Below, piece after piece: positions 7,471 to 11,301 of a stretch of DNA of 11,301 nucleotides. The number at the start of each line of letters is the position of its first letter. The first letter of the stretch is position 1. The stretch spans positions 1 to 11,301 of the forward strand of contig CAYQLB010000027.1 in NCBI GenBank assembly GCA_964418415.1, in the 5' to 3' direction. This DNA comes from CAJBLF01 sp964418415 (lineage in GTDB: Bacteria > Patescibacteriota > Gracilibacteria > Absconditabacterales > Absconditicoccaceae). A program made the translations under genes and the position numbers. Below the pieces are notes generated by a model. That model was not told the DNA's origin. It searched no databases and saw only the letters and a program-made list of their open reading frames with translations.

Positions 7471-8976
7471 ATGAGTAAAAACAATGAAAAACCAATCGCA
7501 CTGGCATATGACGATATTGTCATATTACCTGGATATCTGAAAAGAGATTCAATATTTGATACTTCAACAGTGCTCTGCAAAGATCGTGAAGGCCACGACA
7601 TTATCCTCAAAAAACCATTCATTTCAGCACTCATGGATACCGTCACAGAAGCTAATATGGCTATTGCCATGGCTCGTGAAGGCGGATTGGGAGGAATCCA
7701 TGTGAATCTCAGCCCTGAGGAACAAGCAGCACAAGTCAGAAAAGTAAAACGTGCAGAAAATCTAATGATTTCTGATCCTATTCATGTCAACGAAACCGCA
7801 ACTATCAAAGAAACAGCGGAATTGATGCAAAAATCAGGAATCAGCTCTATCCCAGTTTTGGACAAAAATAGAAAAGTATTGGGACTCGCTATTCGGCCAT
7901 CCATTCGTTGGCAGGAAGAGAATTACGATCAATCTATCACTACGACCATGGTAAAAGATGTCATCAAAGTAAAATTGGATGAAGTAAAAAACAATGGTTT
8001 CAAAAGTATCGACTTAGGAAAAGCAAAAAAACTCTTTGCTCAAAATACACACAAATGCAGCAAAGCATTATTTGTGGTCGATAAAGATGATATCTTAATA
8101 GGAATGGTAACGTCCAAAGATGTACAAAACCTCAAAACCTTTCCTGATGCCTGCAAAGACATCAATGGAAGATTACGTGTTGCTGCTGCGATTAGCACAG
8201 CCTCAAACATTATGGAAAGAGTCCGATTACTTGTAGAAGCAGAAGTAGATATGCTCATGATTGACTCATCACAAGGATATAGCGATTATGTAGCTGATAC
8301 TATACGCGCAATTAAGGCGGAATTTCCGAAGATGCCGGTGGTAGCAGGAAATATTGTAGAAGCAAAAGCTGCGATATTCCTTGCAAAAGCAGGAGCTGAT
8401 GTTATCAAAGTAGGCGTAGGACCAGGAGCAATCTGCACCACCAGAAAAATCTCTGGTGTTGGATTATCACAATTTTCTGCAGTGTTGGATGTATGTGAAG
8501 CACTAAAAAAAGACTATCCACACATCACAGTAATTGCTGACGGCGGTATCAAACAAACCGGAGATATAGGCAAAGCCATCGTCGCAGGAGCGAAAGCAGT
8601 GATGATGGGCAGCGTATTTGCTGGAACAGAAGAAGCCCCAGGAGAAACAACCATCCATGAAGGAGTAAAAGTGAAAATCTATCGTGGAATGGGAAGTATC
8701 GAAGCAATGAAAAAAGGATCCGGAAGTAGATACGAACAGGACAGCAAAACACCAATCTCTCACGGGATTGTGAGTTATGTACCCTACAAAGGTCCTGTCG
8801 CTGACATCATTCATCAGTATGCTGGAGGACTCAAAGAAACCATGAAACTTACCGGAGCTACAACACTTGATGAACTTCAACAAGCTGAATGGCGACAAAT
8901 TACTCATGCAGGTGAAATAGAATCACATCCACATGATGTAAAACTAGCTCATGAAGAGCCGAATTATAGGAAATAA
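7471..8976 (+). CDS. guaB: Inosine-5'-monophosphate dehydrogenase
   Basis: Oxidises IMP to XMP with NAD+, the committed step towards GMP. The 501 residues match the usual length. The catalytic barrel begins ALAYDDIVILP, with SALMDTVTEANMAIAMAREGG. A CBS pair lies at about residues 95-222 and includes the unusual linker IRPSIRWQEEN. The K+/catalytic loop is KVGVGPGAICTTR with Cys322. Other motifs are IADGGIKQTGDI, the flap YRGMGSIEAM, the Arg420-Tyr421 dyad (GSRYEQ) and the tail GEIESHPHDV. All residues needed for dehydrogenase function appear present, unlike in the divergent GuaB1-type neighbour. None of about 39 glycine codons is TGA, a sharp contrast with neighbouring genes. It is followed after 23 bp by purA and is probably co-transcribed from the promoter at 7323-7351. 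DSSQGYSDYV replaces the commoner DSSQGNS. Confidence 0.97.
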   Translation: MSKNNEKPIALAYDDIVILPGYLKRDSIFDTSTVLCKDREGHDIILKKPFISALMDTVTEANMAIAMAREGGLGGIHVNLSPEEQAAQVRKVKRAENLMISDPIHVNETATIKETAELMQKSGISSIPVLDKNRKVLGLAIRPSIRWQEENYDQSITTTMVKDVIKVKLDEVKNNGFKSIDLGKAKKLFAQNTHKCSKALFVVDKDDILIGMVTSKDVQNLKTFPDACKDINGRLRVAAAISTASNIMERVRLLVEAEVDMLMIDSSQGYSDYVADTIRAIKAEFPKMPVVAGNIVEAKAAIFLAKAGADVIKVGVGPGAICTTRKISGVGLSQFSAVLDVCEALKKDYPHITVIADGGIKQTGDIGKAIVAGAKAVMMGSVFAGTEEAPGETTIHEGVKVKIYRGMGSIEAMKKGSGSRYEQDSKTPISHGIVSYVPYKGPVADIIHQYAGGLKETMKLTGATTLDELQQAEWRQITHAGEIESHPHDVKLAHEEPNYRK

Positions 8977-8999
8977 ATATAAACATTAAAAAAAATAGT

Positions 9000-10316
9000 A
9001 TGATAGACGTATTATTAGGCCTTCAATGGGGAGATGAAGGTAAAGGAAAAATTATTGACGTGCTGACCCCACAGTACGACATCATCGCCAGATTTCAAGG
9101 CGGACCAAATGCAGGTCATACCTTAGAATTCAACGGACAAAAACACGTATTGCATTTAATCCCTTCAGGAATCTTTCACGAAGGGAAAAAGAATCTCTTG
9201 GGCAATGGTATGGTCATTGATCCGATTGCTTTCCAAAAAGAAGTGGAAGCATTACTACCATATATCTCGATGGAAGAGCTCAAAAAAAGGATTGTGATTT
9301 CCAATGGTGCAATACTTATCCTACCCACACATCGTTTGCTGGATGCAGCACATGAAGCAGCAAAAGGGAAAGGAAAAATCGGTTCTACTCTCAAAGGAAT
9401 AGGACCAGCCTATACGGATCATGTCAGTAGAAATGCTCTTCATATAGGAGATATCCAAACCAAGGAATTTGGAATGAAGCATCACCTATTGGTAAGCAAA
9501 CACCACGATCAGATAAGCTTTTTGAAATATGATTTCGATAACAAAGCATTGTTGAAAGAAGTAAATGCTTTCTTTACTGCAATCGAATTCATGAAAAGTT
9601 TTGAAATCGTAAATGGACCAAAATGGCTCAATTGGGCAATAAAAACAGGGAAAAAAATTCTCGCCGAAGGCGCACAAGGTTCCTTGCTCGATGTAAATTT
9701 TGGGACATATCCATTTGTAACAAGTTCAAATACGACGATTGGTGGTGTATGTACCAGACTCGGAATAGCACCACAACACATCGGAAAAGTATACGGCTTG
9801 TTCAAAGCCTATTGCACCCAGGTGGGCGCAGGACCCTTTCCTACAGAACTGGGAGGACAAGAGTCGGATGAATGGTGTGCCAGCAAAACGATAGAAGAAG
9901 AAAAAAAATTTTATCCTGATGCTGATATCAACGATCCTGATCCATTCATGCAGGGAATTGCTCTTCGTAAGAAGGGATTTGAATTCGGCGCCACAACTGG
10001 TCGATTACGCAGAACTGGATGGCTCGATCTGGCTTTATTGAATGATATGTGTGAAATCAACGGAGTCACCGACCTAGTAATGTCCAAAGCAGATGTACTG
10101 TCGGAATTCGACAGTATCAATGTATGCATCGGATACGAACAGGACGGTACACCCATATATCAGACTTTCGAAGGATGGAAAGATGACCTTCAATGTAAAG
10201 AATGTTTCCTCCCGCAACGATTGAACGACTACATGAAGTTCATCGAAAAAGAGACGGAAACAAAGATAAGTATCATCTCTACAGGACCAGATAGGGACCA
10301 GATTATTATCCGCTAA
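9000..10316 (+). CDS. purA: Adenylosuccinate synthetase
   Basis: Joins aspartate to IMP using GTP, the first step from IMP to AMP. The 438 residues are full length. The N-terminal phosphate loop QWGDEGKGK (9-17) contains catalytic Asp12, and NAGHT supplies catalytic His40. Further conserved blocks are KGIGPAYTDHVSRNA, ILAEGAQGSLLDVNFGTYPFVTSSNT, GPFPTEL, GATTGRLRRTGWLDL and the guanine-binding region near MSKADVLS. Wording such as IDVLLGLQWGDEGKGK and HVLHLIPSGIF recalls Bacteroidota-type PurA from memory; this needs a tree. It contains no TGA among about 43 glycine codons, like guaB upstream and unlike most of the window. No Shine-Dalgarno sequence precedes ATG 9000. A strong terminator begins 21 bases after the TAA, closing a two-gene unit that sends IMP to both XMP and adenylosuccinate. 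Confidence 0.97.
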   Translation: MIDVLLGLQWGDEGKGKIIDVLTPQYDIIARFQGGPNAGHTLEFNGQKHVLHLIPSGIFHEGKKNLLGNGMVIDPIAFQKEVEALLPYISMEELKKRIVISNGAILILPTHRLLDAAHEAAKGKGKIGSTLKGIGPAYTDHVSRNALHIGDIQTKEFGMKHHLLVSKHHDQISFLKYDFDNKALLKEVNAFFTAIEFMKSFEIVNGPKWLNWAIKTGKKILAEGAQGSLLDVNFGTYPFVTSSNTTIGGVCTRLGIAPQHIGKVYGLFKAYCTQVGAGPFPTELGGQESDEWCASKTIEEEKKFYPDADINDPDPFMQGIALRKKGFEFGATTGRLRRTGWLDLALLNDMCEINGVTDLVMSKADVLSEFDSINVCIGYEQDGTPIYQTFEGWKDDLQCKECFLPQRLNDYMKFIEKETETKISIISTGPDRDQIIIR

Positions 10317-10337
10317 TACATGGATAAAAATATATAC

Positions 10338-10367
10338 AGAGCTTCGGTTGTTCCGGAGCTCTTTTTT
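10338..10367 (+). terminator. Rho-independent terminator after purA
   Basis: AGAGCTTCGG (10338-10347) pairs with CCGGAGCTCT (10353-10362) through one G-T wobble around a TTGTT loop, followed directly by a T run (10362-10367). It ends the guaB-purA unit. Confidence 0.92.
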
Positions 10368-10373
10368 ATTTGA

Positions 10374-10414
10374 GACACGAAAAAAACTTGAGGTATCAAG
10401 AGTTTTTCGATGTC
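10374..10414. repeat. Long imperfect hairpin just after the purA terminator
   Basis: GACA (10374-10377), CGAAAAA and CTTGA (10387-10391) pair with TCAAG (10396-10400), TTTTTCG (10403-10409) and TGTC (10411-10414). The loop is GGTA, with a two-base internal mismatch and one bulge. There is no clean T run after it, so it is not an obvious second terminator. It begins the 256-bp gap before the deaminase gene. Confidence 0.55.
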
Positions 10415-10508
10415 GAAATTGTATTTACTATCCAAATAAGTTCGAAATGTAATATTGAAACATATTTTTGAAGGACAATATATATCGACACCAGTCGGTA
10501 TAATATTA

Positions 10509-10536
10509 TTGACATCCCAAAGATTATAATTATAAC
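10509..10536 (+). promoter_or_regulatory. Sigma-70-type promoter for the dCMP deaminase gene
   Basis: A perfect TTGACA (10509-10514) is followed after 16 bases by TATAAC (10531-10536). The rest of the 10415-10508 gap is AT-rich and shows nothing clearer. Transcription would start near 10543, about 30 bases before the start codon. Confidence 0.65.
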
Positions 10537-10572
10537 ACATTCACCATCTTTTACCCTTTTACGTCATGTAAA

Positions 10573-11073
10573 ATGAGTGAAGAAAAGTATATACGCCCCA
10601 CGTGGGACGAGTATTTCATGGATGTAGCGAAAACAATAGCAAAAAGAGCTACCTGCGATAGAGGCAGAAGCGGATGTGTGATAGCAAAAAATAAACAGAT
10701 TGTCTGTACGTGATACGTAGGCTCCCCTTCAGGATTACCCCATTGTGATGAAGTTGGTCATCAATTTAAACAAACAACGCACGAAGATGGTAAAGTTACC
10801 AATCATTGTGTAAGAACTGTCCATGCAGAACAGAATGCTATTTGTCAGGCAGCAAAATTAGGAGTACCTGTAGATGGCGCAACTTTATATTGTAAAATGA
10901 CACCCTGCAGGACATGTGCAATGCTTATCATTAGTTGTGGTATCAAGAGAGTTGTCTGCGAAAAAAAATATCATGCAGGAACAGAATCAGAAACAATGTT
11001 CAAAGAAGCAGGGATAGAACTTGAATATTTTGATGATAGTATAGAGGAATATACTAATCAATGAGGAAAATAA
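10573..11073 (+). CDS. Deoxycytidylate (dCMP) deaminase
   Basis: Predicted zinc enzyme that converts dCMP to dUMP, feeding dTMP synthesis. It has 166 residues, normal for the family. Zinc and catalytic residues are His84 and Glu86 in TVHAEQNAI, with Cys112 and Cys115 in TPCRTCAMLI. Upstream, DRGRSGCVIAKN and TGYVGSPSGLPHCDEVGH match the dCMP deaminase pattern rather than cytidine or tRNA deaminases. The glycine of GYVGSP is a TGA codon (10711), strong evidence for UGA as Gly; a second TGA (11062) lies three codons before the stop. The start ATG 10573 gives the family's usual N-terminus (RPTWDEYFMDVAKTIAKRA) and has no clear Shine-Dalgarno sequence. It appears to be a single-gene transcript with its own promoter and a shared terminator. 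ComEB is the name used in some bacteria; no competence genes are nearby. Confidence 0.95.
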
Positions 11074-11077
11074 TAAC

Positions 11078-11156
11078 AAAAAGACAGATGAGAACATGTA
11101 GACGAGAGAGGTATATCTATATAATCCGTCTTTATGAATTTCATCTGTCTTTTTTT
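11078..11156. terminator. Bidirectional terminator with a large branched loop
   Basis: AGACAGATGA (11082-11091) pairs perfectly with TCATCTGTCT (11141-11150). An A run before the stem (11078-11081) and a T run after it (11151-11156) would work on both strands. The 49-base interior is unusually long for a terminator and contains a second possible stem, AGACG (11100-11104) with CGTCT (11127-11131). It separates the convergent deaminase and membrane-protein genes. Confidence 0.7.
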
Positions 11157-11172
11157 GTTTTCTCTTAATATA

Positions 11173-11301
11173 TTATGCAGCAGAAGTAGATTCAGGAGAA
11201 GATTCATCAGTATCTTTTTCTTGATTCATTTTTGCTCTGACAGCGAATACAATAACAAGAATAACAAAGATACCAACAACAACACCAATAATAATGAGTA
11301 A
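11173..11301 (-). CDS. C-terminal end of a small membrane protein (partial)
   Basis: The last 42 residues of a minus-strand gene are visible; the rest lies beyond the window. They start with a very hydrophobic segment, LLIIIGVVVGIFVILVIVFA, followed by basic VRAK. An acidic and Ser-rich tail (NQEKDTDESSPESTSAA) then runs to the TAA at 11173-11175. The pattern is a single transmembrane helix with a probably cytoplasmic, disordered tail, by the positive-inside rule. No TGA occurs in the visible part. The family is not recognisable from this fragment. Confidence 0.7.
   Translation of the reverse strand, partial: LLIIIGVVVGIFVILVIVFAVRAKMNQEKDTDESSPESTSAA

Noticed and set aside
7377..10540. Numerous minus-strand open frames opposite guaB and purA
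   Set aside because: All lie inside strongly conserved plus-strand genes and have no recognisable protein character.
1721..11073. UGA as tryptophan (code 4) or selenocysteine
   Set aside because: TGA falls at P-loop, GPG and GLLHD glycines, and Trp is normally written TGG in the same genes. TGAs are far too many, including tandem pairs, for selenocysteine insertion.
1..11301. CRISPR array, tRNA, rRNA, insertion sequence or transposase
   Set aside because: No regularly spaced long repeats, cloverleaf, conserved rRNA segment or transposase motif was found on either strand by eye.

Overview
The window comes from a bacterium that reads UGA as glycine (translation table 25), so it most likely belongs to the Patescibacteria/CPR lineages Gracilibacteria (BD1-5) or Absconditabacteria (SR1). 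Seven of the ten readable genes (nine complete, one cut by the window edge) contain in-frame TGA codons. Several of these fall at positions where the protein family demands glycine: the P-loop of the clamp-loader subunit, the GxGPGAMCTTR loop of the GuaB1-type enzyme, the GLLHD motif of the HD protein, and the GYxGSP motif of the dCMP deaminase. The stops actually used are TAA. The DNA is AT-rich, and most starts lack a clear Shine-Dalgarno sequence.

Layout, left to right. (1) 50-385 (+) encodes a small acidic protein of unknown function and is followed by a good intrinsic terminator. (2) 544-5783 (+) is a run of five genes: a type IV pilin-like protein, an HD-domain phosphohydrolase, class II lysyl-tRNA synthetase (lysS), a DNA polymerase III delta-prime-like clamp-loader subunit, and a UPF0489 (arginase-fold) protein. 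(3) 5788-7230 (-) is a CBS-containing GuaB1-type GMP reductase that converges on the UPF0489 gene with a 4-bp gap. (4) 7323-10367 (+) is a self-contained unit: a near-consensus promoter, a 25-codon upstream ORF, guaB (IMP dehydrogenase), purA (adenylosuccinate synthetase) and a terminator. (5) 10573-11073 (+) is a dCMP deaminase with its own promoter. (6) At the right edge, on the minus strand, is the C-terminal tail of a small membrane protein. It shares a bidirectional terminator with the deaminase gene.

The genes at 5788-10316 surround one metabolite, IMP. The GuaB1-type enzyme is predicted to make IMP from GMP, GuaB takes IMP towards XMP/GMP, and PurA takes IMP towards AMP. This suits an organism that salvages and interconverts purines. 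No de novo purine genes are seen here.

The most striking signal is in codon use. The GuaB1-type gene writes about 19 of its 47 glycines as TGA. The divergently transcribed guaB and purA together have roughly 80 glycines and no TGA at all. With its own promoter and terminator, this suggests that guaB-purA was acquired as a unit from a standard-code donor, or that it is under strong selection against TGA. A second unusual signal is a block of perfect palindromes sitting in frame inside the UPF0489 gene, which looks like a repeat element tolerated within a coding region.
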